64,000 nucleotides of DNA from Martinezella tropici. Its GTDB lineage: Bacteria; Pseudomonadota; Alphaproteobacteria; Rhizobiales; Rhizobiaceae. A program made the position numbers and the translations under genes. Position 1 is the first letter of the stretch. Each line of letters begins with the position of its first letter. The stretch is from NCBI RefSeq assembly GCF_003287875.1, contig NZ_QMKK01000048.1:158165-222164 (forward strand), given 5' to 3'. Under the pieces are notes generated by a model. The model was not told the origin of the DNA, did not search any database, and saw only the letters and a list, made by a program, of their open reading frames with translations. Below, one piece after another: positions 51,360 to 59,623 of this stretch.

Positions 51360-52409
51360 TCAGCCGCCGGTGACGCTCATGTGGCGTGCGACCGCCGGTC
51401 GGTTGTGCGTACGGTCGATGATGAAATCGTGACCTTTCGGCTTGCGGGTAATCGCCTCGTCGATCGCGGCATGGAGGAGCGCGTCGCTCTCGCTTGCGCG
51501 CAGCGCCGTGCGCAGGTCGGCCGCGTCGTTCTGACCGAGGCACATGTAAAGCGTGCCCGTGCAGGTGAGCCGCACGCGATTGCAGCTCTCACAGAAATTA
51601 TGGGTCATCGGTGTGATGAAGCCGAGGCGGCCACCGGTCTCCGTGACGTCGACATAGCGGGCCGGGCCGCCCGTCTTGTAGGGAATATCGGTTAGCGTGA
51701 ACTGACGTTCCAGATCGGCGCGCAGCTGTGAAAGCGGCAGATACTGGTCGGTGCGATCCTCGTCGATCTCGCCCATGGGCATGGTCTCGATGACGGTCAG
51801 GTCCATGCCGCGACCATGAGCGAACCGCAGCAGTTCCAGAATTTCCTCTTCGTTGAAATCCTTGAGCGCAACGGCATTCAGCTTGATTTTCAGACCGGCT
51901 CTTTGCGCCGCGTCGATCCCCTCCATCACCTTGGAGAAGTCTCCCCAGCGCGTGATGGTTCGGAATTTGTCAGGGTCGAGCGTATCGAGGGAAACATTGA
52001 TGCGCCGGACACCACAGTCGTAGAGTTCGTCTGCGTGGCGCGCGAGCTGCGATCCGTTGGTCGTCAGGGTCAGTTCGTCGAGCGCGCCGTTTTGGACGTG
52101 CTTGCCGAGTTCGCGCACCAGGAACATGATGTTCTTGCGCACCAGCGGCTCGCCGCCGGTGAGCCTGATCTTGCGCACGCCCCGGGAAATGAAGGCGGAA
52201 CAGAGCCGATCGAGTTCTTCGAGCGTCAGCAGATCCTTCTTGGGCAGGAAGGTCATGTTCTCGGCCATGCAATAGGTGCAGCGGAAATCGCAGCGATCCG
52301 TGACCGAAACGCGCAAATAGGTGACGGCGCGCCCGAAAGGGTCGATCATGGGGACTGTGTCCGCCTGAAGCGGTGATGCGTTGCCTATGCTGCCGACGAT
52401 GCTGTTCAC
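51360..52409 (-). CDS. moaA: GTP 3',8-cyclase MoaA
   Basis: A 349-residue radical SAM enzyme that, with MoaC, converts GTP to the first pterin of molybdenum-cofactor synthesis. Cluster 1 is CDFRCTYCMAENM. Further Cys for the second cluster are in NFCESCNRVRLTC. The C-terminus ends in HMSVTGG, close to the conserved GG of MoaA. A perfect palindrome lies 10 bases upstream of its start. It and mobAB show that the organism makes Mo-bis-MGD; no Mo enzyme is in the window. Confidence 0.96.
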   Translation of the reverse strand: MNSIVGSIGNASPLQADTVPMIDPFGRAVTYLRVSVTDRCDFRCTYCMAENMTFLPKKDLLTLEELDRLCSAFISRGVRKIRLTGGEPLVRKNIMFLVRELGKHVQNGALDELTLTTNGSQLARHADELYDCGVRRINVSLDTLDPDKFRTITRWGDFSKVMEGIDAAQRAGLKIKLNAVALKDFNEEEILELLRFAHGRGMDLTVIETMPMGEIDEDRTDQYLPLSQLRADLERQFTLTDIPYKTGGPARYVDVTETGGRLGFITPMTHNFCESCNRVRLTCTGTLYMCLGQNDAADLRTALRASESDALLHAAIDEAITRKPKGHDFIIDRTHNRPAVARHMSVTGG

Positions 52410-52418
52410 TCATGCCTC

Positions 52419-52434
52419 CATTAGACGTCTAATG
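52419..52434. promoter_or_regulatory. Perfect 16-bp palindrome before moaA
   Basis: CATTAGACGTCTAATG, centred 17-18 bases upstream of the moaA start codon and about 104 bases upstream of the DUF971 start. It is a likely operator or leader element; no regulator gene is adjacent. Confidence 0.6.
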
Positions 52435-52530
52435 TGGGCATAGGCGATTGTTGCGTCAAGGAAAATGCTTCTCGATTACACTTGCGCGTGAACGAGCGGC
52501 GGCCTAATTCTCGAAAAGATACTGAAAGGC

Positions 52531-52917
52531 ATGGAAAAACCGATGAGCGACGTTTGGCCGACCGAATTGCGGGTCTCGAAGGACCGGCATCACCTCAAAG
52601 TGACATTCGACGATGGCACGAGCTTCGATCTTCCGGCGGAAATGCTGCGGGTGCTGTCGCCTTCCGCCGAGGTGCAGGGGCATGGGCCGGGGCAGAAAGT
52701 CACCGTGCCCGGCAAGCGCAATGTGGGCATCATGTCCATGACGCCTACGGGCAACTATGCCGTGCGTATCGGCTTCGACGATATGCACGACACAGGCATC
52801 TTCACCTGGACCTATCTGCGCGAGCTCGGCGAGAAGGGACATGAGCTTTTCGCGGCTTATGAGGCCGAATTGAAGGAAAAGGGTCTCAGCCGCGATGCGG
52901 CGGGAAGACCGCATTGA
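52531..52917 (+). CDS. DUF971 (gamma-butyrobetaine hydroxylase-like N-terminal domain) protein
   Basis: A 128-residue single DUF971 domain (WPTELRVSKDRHHLKVTFDDGTSFDLPAEMLRVLSP, then NVGIMSMTPTGNYAVRIGFDDMHDTGIFTWTYLREL). The domain is found alone, on GBBH-type hydroxylases and fused to Mrp/ApbC, and may bind zinc or take part in Fe-S handling. It is divergent from moaA. An in-frame ATG at 52543 is an alternative start. It overlaps the open frame before the LtrA gene. Confidence 0.88.
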   Translation: MEKPMSDVWPTELRVSKDRHHLKVTFDDGTSFDLPAEMLRVLSPSAEVQGHGPGQKVTVPGKRNVGIMSMTPTGNYAVRIGFDDMHDTGIFTWTYLRELGEKGHELFAAYEAELKEKGLSRDAAGRPH

Positions 52918-52951
52918 TATTGGCCTCATAGACCGGAGAGGGGGCGTAGGC

Positions 52952-54151
52952 ATGATCCTTGGGGGTAGGGAAAATTGGCTTCGCGCCAAGGGCAGCAAGA
53001 ACGAGAGCAAGGTCTCCTTCGTCGAGCTGTTTTTCGATCTGGTGTTCGTTTTCTCGATTTCGCAGCTTGCACATTCGCTGGCGGAGCATTTCACTCCGCT
53101 CGGCGCGCTGGAAGCGATCATGCTGATCTTCGCAGTCTGGTGGGTCTGGGTTTTCACGGCATGGGTGACGAACTGGCTGGATCCCGATCGGATGCCGGTG
53201 CGTATCATGCTGTTCACGCTGATGTTTGCTGGGCTTATCCTCTCGGCTGCGATCCCCGAGGCTTTCGGCGAAAAGGCCATCTATTTTGCCGGCGCCTATG
53301 TCTTCATGCAGGTCGGCCGGTCATTGTTCACCGCTTATGCTCTGAAGAATGTCAGCCAGGCCAATCATCGCAATTTCCTGCGCATCACCAGCTGGCTCGT
53401 CCTGTCCGGCATCTTCTGGATATCAGGCGCCCTGCTGGAAGGCGAACCACGGGTCATATTTTGGCTGGTTGCCCTCATTATCGAGTATTCAGCGCCTGCG
53501 CTCGGATTTCGGGTACCCGGTCTCGGCAAGTCGACGACCGAGGATTGGGACGTATCTGGCGCGCATCTGGCGGAGCGTTGCGCGCTGTTCATCATCATCT
53601 GCCTCGGTGAGGCGGTGCTGCAGGCCGGCAAGACCTTTGCCGAGCAGCCGGTCACGCCCCTGATCGTGGCGGTGTTCATCACTGCTTTCGTCGGCACCGT
53701 TGCCCTATGGTGGATCTACTTCCAATTCGGGCATGAACGGGCGTCCCACCGTATCGAGCATGACGATGCGCCGGGCAGGCTGGCGCGCGAGGCCTTTACC
53801 TATGCGCATATTCTCATCCTTGGCGGCATCATCCTCAGCGTCGTCGGCGACGAATTCCTGTTCGCGCATCCGCATGAACAGGCCGATATGCATGTTGCGG
53901 CCGCCATCCTCGGCGGCCCGGCGGTGTTTCTGATCGGAAATCTATGGTTCAAGGGGGCGACCACAGGCCGGCCGCCACTGTCGCATATAGCGGGTATCGT
54001 CGGATTGGTGCTGCTGCTTTTCACCCTGCCGATGGTCGTGGTCTACCAGCTTGGCATTCTCGCCACGGCCGTGCTTATCGTCGTGGCGATATGGGAATTT
54101 GCGTCTCTGAACCGGGTTGTGCCCTCGGCACGATCGGCCGGCGATCATTGA
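52952..54151 (+). CDS. Low-temperature-requirement A (LtrA) family membrane protein
   Basis: A 399-residue protein with about eleven hydrophobic segments, matching LtrA from Listeria. The family signature is VSFVELFFDLVFVFSISQLAHSL near the N-terminus; the second half holds HRIEHDDAPGRLAREAFTYAHILILGG. The function is unknown and the name comes from a cold-sensitive Listeria mutant. The ATG at 52952 has GGAGAGGGGG upstream; the earlier ATG overlaps the DUF971 gene end. Its 3' end overlaps the MarR gene by 7 bases, tail to tail. Confidence 0.9.
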   Translation: MILGGRENWLRAKGSKNESKVSFVELFFDLVFVFSISQLAHSLAEHFTPLGALEAIMLIFAVWWVWVFTAWVTNWLDPDRMPVRIMLFTLMFAGLILSAAIPEAFGEKAIYFAGAYVFMQVGRSLFTAYALKNVSQANHRNFLRITSWLVLSGIFWISGALLEGEPRVIFWLVALIIEYSAPALGFRVPGLGKSTTEDWDVSGAHLAERCALFIIICLGEAVLQAGKTFAEQPVTPLIVAVFITAFVGTVALWWIYFQFGHERASHRIEHDDAPGRLAREAFTYAHILILGGIILSVVGDEFLFAHPHEQADMHVAAAILGGPAVFLIGNLWFKGATTGRPPLSHIAGIVGLVLLLFTLPMVVVYQLGILATAVLIVVAIWEFASLNRVVPSARSAGDH

Positions 54152-54630
54152 TCGCCGGCGAGCTCCAGCGGTTGCCGTTCCTCCTGCATCAGGAGGCCGA
54201 TTATCCTCTCCATATGCACCGCAATTGCCTCGAATTGTTCGATCGGCGCGTCTGAGAGCGTCCGATCGATGAGGGCGGTCTGTATGGTCATCGCTTCTTC
54301 CGTGATGCGCCGCCCCTCCTCGGTCAGATAGAGGCGCAGCACGCGCTTGTCGTGCTTGTCGCCCCGGCGTTCGATCAGCCCGCGATTTTCCATCTGCGGC
54401 AGAAGCATGCTCATATTGGAGCGGCCGACCAGCAGCTTGCGGGCAAGTTCCTGCTGCGAAATCCCTTCGAAACGAAACAGGTTGACGAGGATGTCCAGAT
54501 GCGGCGGCTTGATGTCGAGATGGGCCAGGGCTCGTGTGAGCGATTGCTGCATCAATTGGCAGGCGCGCGCCACGGCGACCCAGCTTCGAAAACGCGGATG
54601 GTCCCAGGGAAGGGGTTGATTTTTGTTCAT
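54145..54630 (-). CDS. MarR-family transcriptional regulator
   Basis: A 161-residue winged-helix regulator. LDILVNLFRFEGISQQELARKLLVGRSNMSMLLPQMENRGLIERR is the DNA-binding part, RRGDKHDKRVLRLYLTEEGRR the wing. It is divergent from an alpha/beta hydrolase gene; the 45-base gap contains a palindrome that is a likely autoregulatory site. Ligand unknown. Confidence 0.92.
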   Translation of the reverse strand: MNKNQPLPWDHPRFRSWVAVARACQLMQQSLTRALAHLDIKPPHLDILVNLFRFEGISQQELARKLLVGRSNMSMLLPQMENRGLIERRGDKHDKRVLRLYLTEEGRRITEEAMTIQTALIDRTLSDAPIEQFEAIAVHMERIIGLLMQEERQPLELAGDQ

Positions 54631-54643
54631 CGCTGTACTTTAT

Positions 54644-54659
54644 TGTTCATAGTTGAACA
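54644..54659. promoter_or_regulatory. MarR-type operator palindrome
   Basis: TGTTCA-TAGT-TGAACA, a perfect 6-bp inverted repeat between the divergent MarR and hydrolase genes, 17 bases before the hydrolase start. A further TTGTTCAT lies near 54623, suggesting a second half-site. Confidence 0.68.
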
Positions 54660-54675
54660 TTATCGGATTCCCACT

Positions 54676-55641
54676 ATGCCATCCTTTGCGCTCAAGGTCA
54701 CCCGGTCGGGTCTGTCCGGCCTCGGAAGGCTATCGCCGCACCTTGCCGGCAAAGCCGCGTTCCGGCTTTTCTGCCTGACGCCCTCGCGCCGTCCGCGCGG
54801 CGCCAAGGCCAGGGCAACCCATATGGAGGGCCGGGAACGCCTTCTGACGGCGGAGCAGGTGATGCTGCCGTTCCCAGGTGGCCGCGCAATGGCCTATCGC
54901 TTCAACGGCGGAGCGAAAGGCCCGCGAAAGCGCTATCTCGTGGTTCATGGTTGGGGCTCCAGCAGCGAATATATGTCTGAACTGACGGTATTTCTTGCGG
55001 AAAGCGGAGCGGAAGTCGTCTCGCTCGATCTTCCAGGCCACGGCCGCTCGGGCGGGCGGTTCCTGAACGTGCGTTTGGCCGTTTCCGCCATTGCCGCAGC
55101 GTTTGCCCGCTTCGGCGGCTTCGACGCCGCCATTGGGCACTCCTTCGGCGGCGCATCGCTAGCGCTGGCCTGCGCGGGCTTTCTGCCTGATGTCGACGCG
55201 GTTGATCCCGGCAAATTGGTCTTGATCGGCGCGCCGAGCGCCATGGGATGGCTATTCAAGGATTTCGGACGCCTGATGAGGCTCGGGCCTGCGGCACAAG
55301 CTGCCTTGGAGGACGAAGTTCGCCGTGTGACGGGCAGGACGCTTGCCTCCTACGACCAGAAGCGCGGCATGCTCGATCCAGGCCGGCCGGTCCTCGTCAT
55401 TCACGCCGAGGACGACAAGGAGGTGAGTGCCGAACATGCACGCGCCTATGCTGCACAAGGGCCGCATGTGCGTCTGTTATGGGCCAACGGCTTTGGGCAT
55501 CGCCGTATTGTCGCCGCCGCTCCGGTGTTTGAGGCGATCGACGCTTTTTTGTCGGAAACCGCGAATACGGAAAATCCGCTCGAAAACGAAGACGATACGG
55601 TGCTATCGTTTTACCGAACCCCGCATCGTCGCTCCTTCTAG
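54676..55641 (+). CDS. Alpha/beta hydrolase
   Basis: A 321-residue hydrolase with all catalytic features: oxyanion region VVHGWGSSSEY, nucleophile GHSFGGAS (Ser near residue 157), acid in VIHAEDDKEV, and His in GFGHRRIV. A cap insertion of about 60 residues lies between strands 6 and 7. The substrate is unknown; an ester or lactone is likely. The upstream open frame overlaps the MarR gene and is not used. Divergent from the MarR regulator, its probable controller. Confidence 0.9.
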   Translation: MPSFALKVTRSGLSGLGRLSPHLAGKAAFRLFCLTPSRRPRGAKARATHMEGRERLLTAEQVMLPFPGGRAMAYRFNGGAKGPRKRYLVVHGWGSSSEYMSELTVFLAESGAEVVSLDLPGHGRSGGRFLNVRLAVSAIAAAFARFGGFDAAIGHSFGGASLALACAGFLPDVDAVDPGKLVLIGAPSAMGWLFKDFGRLMRLGPAAQAALEDEVRRVTGRTLASYDQKRGMLDPGRPVLVIHAEDDKEVSAEHARAYAAQGPHVRLLWANGFGHRRIVAAAPVFEAIDAFLSETANTENPLENEDDTVLSFYRTPHRRSF

Positions 55642-55695
55642 CAGAACTTGCGTCGCGCGGACTTTGGGCAAGTCGCTGGAAAAACGCGAGGCAGC

Positions 55696-56304
55696 ATGCA
55701 TATCGTCACGTCAGTCGAGGAACTAAAGGAGCTCTATGGTGAGGCGGGCGAGGCGTCGATCACCAAGGTGACGAAGGTGCTGACGCCGCTCTATCGCCAG
55801 ATGATCGAAGCCTCTCCCTTCATGGCACTGGCAACGGTGGGGCCGGAAGGGCTCGATTGTTCACCGCGCGGTGACCAGGGCGGCGTCGTTCGCGTTGTCG
55901 ACGAAAAGACGCTGCATCTGCCGGATTGGCGCGGCAACAATCGCGTCGATTCACTTGCGAATATCGTGCGCGACCCGCGCATCGCGTTGATGTTTCTGGT
56001 TCCAGGATCGAATACGACGATGCGCCTCAACGGCCGAGCGGTGGTCTCCGTCGAGCCGGCCCTGCTGGACAGCTTCGAGATGGACGGCAAGCATCCGCGC
56101 TGCGTCGTCGTGATCGCGATCGAGGAAGTGTATTTCCAGTGCGCGCGAGCGGTGATGCGGGCCGAGCTGTGGAATGCGGAGCGGTTCGCCGATCCATCCA
56201 GCCTGCCGAGCCCGGGCATGATGCTCAAGGCGGCGAAAGACGATTTCGATCAGGAAACCTATGATCGCGAAGCGCCGGCGAGGGCTGCCAAGACACTCTG
56301 GTAA
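55696..56304 (+). CDS. Pyridoxamine 5'-phosphate oxidase family FMN protein (MSMEG_1061-like)
   Basis: A 202-residue split-barrel flavoprotein. The family core MALATVGPEGLDCSPRGDQGGVV and DWRGNNRVDSLANIVRDPRIALMFLVPG is typical of the MSMEG_1061 subgroup. It probably binds FMN as a dimer and reduces or oxidises a small molecule, not necessarily pyridoxamine phosphate. It follows the hydrolase with a 54-base gap in the same direction. Confidence 0.9.
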   Translation: MHIVTSVEELKELYGEAGEASITKVTKVLTPLYRQMIEASPFMALATVGPEGLDCSPRGDQGGVVRVVDEKTLHLPDWRGNNRVDSLANIVRDPRIALMFLVPGSNTTMRLNGRAVVSVEPALLDSFEMDGKHPRCVVVIAIEEVYFQCARAVMRAELWNAERFADPSSLPSPGMMLKAAKDDFDQETYDREAPARAAKTLW

Positions 56305-56395
56305 CAAGACGCTCTTGTGAGCCCAAGACGCCCTTGGTAAGCAAAGCCGCCGGCCTGTATGGGAAGGCAGGGCCGGCGGTCGGTTGGCTGCGCTT

Positions 56396-57463
56396 CTAAT
56401 TCTTGTAGATGAGCCAACTTTTGGTGAAGTCCTTCTGCATGCCTTCCTGATAGATGCTGCAGCAGTTGCGGCCGCCATTCTTGGCACAATAGAGCGCCAG
56501 ATCGGCCTTGTTGTATAGTTCACCGGAATCGACAGCTTCAGAGGCCATGCAGGCGCCGAGCGATAGCGTAATCGGACCGTAATCGACGCGTGTTCGTGAA
56601 TTTTTGAACGGCGTCGTCTCGAGAGTATGGCGGATCCGTTCGCAGACCGTGGCGACTTCCTCGATAGTGGTGGCTTCCAGAATGAGGGCGAATTCCTCGC
56701 CGCCGACGCGGGCCACGAAAATGTCACGCCGGGCCCTGGCGCGGATGACAGATGCGACGGTCGCAAGGATCTTGTCACCGACCGGGTGGCCGAACGTATC
56801 GTTGATCCGCTTGAAATGATCGATATCGGCCAGCACCAGCGCCGTGGTGGGCCTTGTCAGTCGATTGTCGAAGATGGAGGCCAGGCGATCCTCGAAAGCG
56901 CGCCGATTGGCAAGGCGGGTCAGTGCATCGGTATTGGCAATGCGCTTGTATTCATCCAGCTCCTTGCGAACCTGATCCATTTCCTGGCTGCGCTGGACGA
57001 CGTTCTCCACCGTTTTTTCGCCCTGCGCCATGGTATCGCCGGTCGCAGCCGTCAGCATGTCGATAGCGCCCCGCAGCAGTTCGGCGCTGTTGTGGCTTCT
57101 CGAGCTTATGTTGTCATAGGTTTCGCCGAGCAGGCGGTTGTAGCTCTGAAGCGTAGCCTGCTCCTGCCGCAATGCGCGCAGGACCGTATCGAGCCCGATG
57201 GTCAGGCGGGCATGTGCGTCATCGAAAACACGGCTCGCGTGATGCGGAAAATACTTGGCTCCGATCGCATCCAGTTCCTCCTGGGTGGCGCTGCTGCCGA
57301 GTGCCGCCAATGCACGCGTGAGAGCGGGATTGGAGCCGATATAGGCTTCATAGAAAAGCTCGTAATTACGCGGAATAGGTGCGATGCCCATGGATCGCAT
57401 GGCATAGGTAATCTGCCCCGCCACGTCGGGATTATGCGCCGTTGGCGCAATCGCCGTACTCAT
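56396..57463 (-). CDS. Diguanylate cyclase with N-terminal helical domain
   Basis: A 355-residue protein without a membrane segment. Residues 1-160 are mostly helical and of unknown type. The GGDEF domain (about residues 175-345) has DIDHFKRINDTFGHPVGDKIL and the active motif GGEEF near residue 253, so it should make cyclic di-GMP. The inhibitory RxxD site five residues before GGEEF is not evident. The organism's target for the signal cannot be told. Rhizobia use this nucleotide to switch from swimming to attachment. Confidence 0.92.
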   Translation of the reverse strand: MSTAIAPTAHNPDVAGQITYAMRSMGIAPIPRNYELFYEAYIGSNPALTRALAALGSSATQEELDAIGAKYFPHHASRVFDDAHARLTIGLDTVLRALRQEQATLQSYNRLLGETYDNISSRSHNSAELLRGAIDMLTAATGDTMAQGEKTVENVVQRSQEMDQVRKELDEYKRIANTDALTRLANRRAFEDRLASIFDNRLTRPTTALVLADIDHFKRINDTFGHPVGDKILATVASVIRARARRDIFVARVGGEEFALILEATTIEEVATVCERIRHTLETTPFKNSRTRVDYGPITLSLGACMASEAVDSGELYNKADLALYCAKNGGRNCCSIYQEGMQKDFTKSWLIYKN

Positions 57464-57594
57464 CGTGAGCTCCGTAACATGTATTGGTTAAATCCCTTTT
57501 TTACTTATACAAAGAATCTTTGAAAAAATATTAAGGTCTTGATAATGAGAAATTGTCGGCCCGTAAAGTTTTATTCAAAAGTATTACAATTAAA

Positions 57595-57633
57595 GTATGT
57601 TTTTACATACGAAGGCGCTGTCAGCGCCTTCGT
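57595..57633 (-). terminator. Hairpins downstream of fumA
   Basis: ACGAAGGCGCT, GTC, AGCGCCTTCGT (57609-57633) is a perfect 11-bp stem 30 bases after the fumA stop, immediately followed on the minus strand by a second small hairpin (GTATGTAAAAACATAC). There is no strong U-tract, so it may protect the 3' end rather than terminate. Confidence 0.6.
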
Positions 57634-57662
57634 CCGAGTCGGGCAATAATGAGCCGGAATAT

Positions 57663-59270
57663 TTACCCCAGGTTGAGTTCCTGGAAGAAGTCGTTGCCCT
57701 TGTCGTCGATGACGATGAAGGCCGGGAAATCCTCCACCTCGATCTTCCAGACGGCTTCCATGCCAAGTTCGGGATACTCCAGAACTTCGACCTTTTTGAT
57801 GCAATCCTGAGCGAGGCGGGCGGCCGGACCGCCGATCGAGCCGAGATAGAAACCGCCATGCGTCTTGCAGGCTTCGCGTACGGCGCGCGAGCGGTTGCCC
57901 TTGGCGAGCATCACCATGGAGCCGCCGAAGGACTGGAACTGGTCGACATAGCTGTCCATGCGACCGGCCGTCGTCGGGCCGAAGGAACCGGAGGCGTAGC
58001 CGGCGGGCGTCTTGGCCGGGCCGGCGTAATAGACCGGGTGGTTCTTGAGGTAGTCCGGCATGCCCTGGCCCTTTTCCAGGCGCTCGCGGATATTGGCATG
58101 CGCCAGGTCGCGCGCCACGATGATCGTGCCGGTGAGCGAGAGGCGCGTTTTGACAGGATGCTGCGACAGTTCGGCCAGAATATCCGCCATCGGCCGGTTG
58201 AGGTCGACGCGGACCATCGATTCGGAAAGCTTCGCCTCGTCGATCTCAGGCATGTATTTGGAGGGATCGGTCTCGAGTTGCTCGATGAAGATGCCGTCGC
58301 GCGTGATCTTGCCCTTGGCCTGGCGGTCGGCGGAGCAGGAAACGCCAAGGCCGATCGGCAACGAGGCGCCATGGCGGGGCAGGCGGATGACGCGGACATC
58401 ATGGCAGAAATACTTGCCGCCGAACTGGGCGCCGACGCCGAGGCTCTGCGTCAGCTTATGGATTTCCTTTTCCATTTCGATATCCCGGAAGGCGTGTCCG
58501 CTTTCGGAGCCTTCCGTGGGAAGACAGTCGAGATATCGCGTCGAGGCGAGCTTGACCGTCTTCAGGTTCATCTCGGCCGAGGTGCCGCCGATGACGATGG
58601 CGAGATGGTAGGGCGGGCAGGCTGCCGTGCCGAGCGTCAGGATCTTCTCTTTCAGGAAATCCAGCATGCGGTCATGGGTGAGCAGCGACGGCGTGCCCTG
58701 ATAGAGGAAGGTCTTGTTGGCCGAACCGCCGCCTTTTGCGACGAAGAGGAATTCGTAGGCGTCGGTGCCTTCCTCATAGATATCGATTTGCGCCGGCAGA
58801 TTGTTCTTGGTGTTCTTTTCCTCGAACATCTTGATCGGCGCGAGCTGCGAATAGCGCAGGTTCTTCTTCTCGTAGGCATCGAGCACGCCCTTGGCGAGCG
58901 CTGCGCTGTCGCCGCCCTCGGTCCAGACGCGGCGGCCTTTCTTGCCCATGATGATGGCGGTGCCCGTGTCCTGGCACATCGGAAGCACGCCGCCGGCGGC
59001 AATATTGGCATTCTTCAGCAGATCATAAGCGACGAAGCGGTCGTTATCGGTAGCCTCGGGATCTTCGAGGATCGAGGCGAGCTGCTTCAGGTGGCCGGGG
59101 CGCAACAGGTGGTTGATGTCGGCAAAAGCGGTTTCAGCCAGCAAGCGGATGCCCTCGGGGTCGACGGTCAGGACTTCCTGGCCTTTGAAGGTGTCGACGG
59201 AAACATAATCGCCGGAAATCTTGCGATAGGGGGTCGTGTCGTCACCGAGGGGAAACAGATCGTCAGCCAT
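57663..59270 (-). CDS. fumA: Class I fumarate hydratase (Fe-S)
   Basis: A 535-residue [4Fe-4S] fumarase of the class I type. Cluster ligands lie in ILPMCQDTGTAI and the characteristic sequences TRDGIFIEQLE and FGPTTAGRMDSYVDQFQ are present. It hydrates fumarate to malate in the TCA cycle and is oxygen sensitive, in contrast to FumC, which lies upstream on the same strand beyond a repeat element. Length is close to E. coli FumA (548). Confidence 0.95.
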   Translation of the reverse strand: MADDLFPLGDDTTPYRKISGDYVSVDTFKGQEVLTVDPEGIRLLAETAFADINHLLRPGHLKQLASILEDPEATDNDRFVAYDLLKNANIAAGGVLPMCQDTGTAIIMGKKGRRVWTEGGDSAALAKGVLDAYEKKNLRYSQLAPIKMFEEKNTKNNLPAQIDIYEEGTDAYEFLFVAKGGGSANKTFLYQGTPSLLTHDRMLDFLKEKILTLGTAACPPYHLAIVIGGTSAEMNLKTVKLASTRYLDCLPTEGSESGHAFRDIEMEKEIHKLTQSLGVGAQFGGKYFCHDVRVIRLPRHGASLPIGLGVSCSADRQAKGKITRDGIFIEQLETDPSKYMPEIDEAKLSESMVRVDLNRPMADILAELSQHPVKTRLSLTGTIIVARDLAHANIRERLEKGQGMPDYLKNHPVYYAGPAKTPAGYASGSFGPTTAGRMDSYVDQFQSFGGSMVMLAKGNRSRAVREACKTHGGFYLGSIGGPAARLAQDCIKKVEVLEYPELGMEAVWKIEVEDFPAFIVIDDKGNDFFQELNLG

Positions 59271-59623
59271 GTAGGAAACCTTTCAAGCCGGGTGGGCGGG
59301 GAAGATGTTTGGAAACGATCTAAATCCCGCTTGAGGCAAAAGCAATTGTTTGGCTGATAAGTCGAAACTTCAAAGTGGGGTTCGTTGATTGGACATACTC
59401 AGGTCAGGTGGGTCTTCCGATGGCCAAGCCGTGTGCCCGGCCCCTCACCCTAGTCCTCTCCCCGCATCGCGGGGAGAGGGGACCTATTCTGTGTTTGCGG
59501 CACCTATTAATAAGGCTGCTGATGTCGCATGATCAACTCCCTCTCCCCGCGATGCGGGGTGAGGGGCCATGCACACGGCTGCAACATTGGAGAACATGCC
59601 CGGACGATCACCGTCCAGTGATA
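59271..59623. other. Intergenic region fumA-fumC with palindromic element
   Basis: A 353-base gap between two minus-strand genes. It contains a 150-base palindromic repeat (listed separately) and the fumA promoter region. No other gene is seen. Confidence 0.6.
59429..59580. repeat. RIME-like mosaic palindromic element
   Basis: The outer arms GCCGTGTGC and GCACACGGC flank GGCCCCTCACCC and its complement. Each half contains an inner palindrome (CTCTCCCCGC..GCGGGGAGAG). This matches the general organisation of rhizobial intergenic mosaic elements (RIME). It may be a nonautonomous mobile repeat. Confidence 0.78.

Noticed and set aside
57597..59357. A 586-codon plus-strand frame opposite fumA
   Set aside because: Antisense shadow of fumA; the composition is compatible with complement of conserved codons and there is no family similarity.
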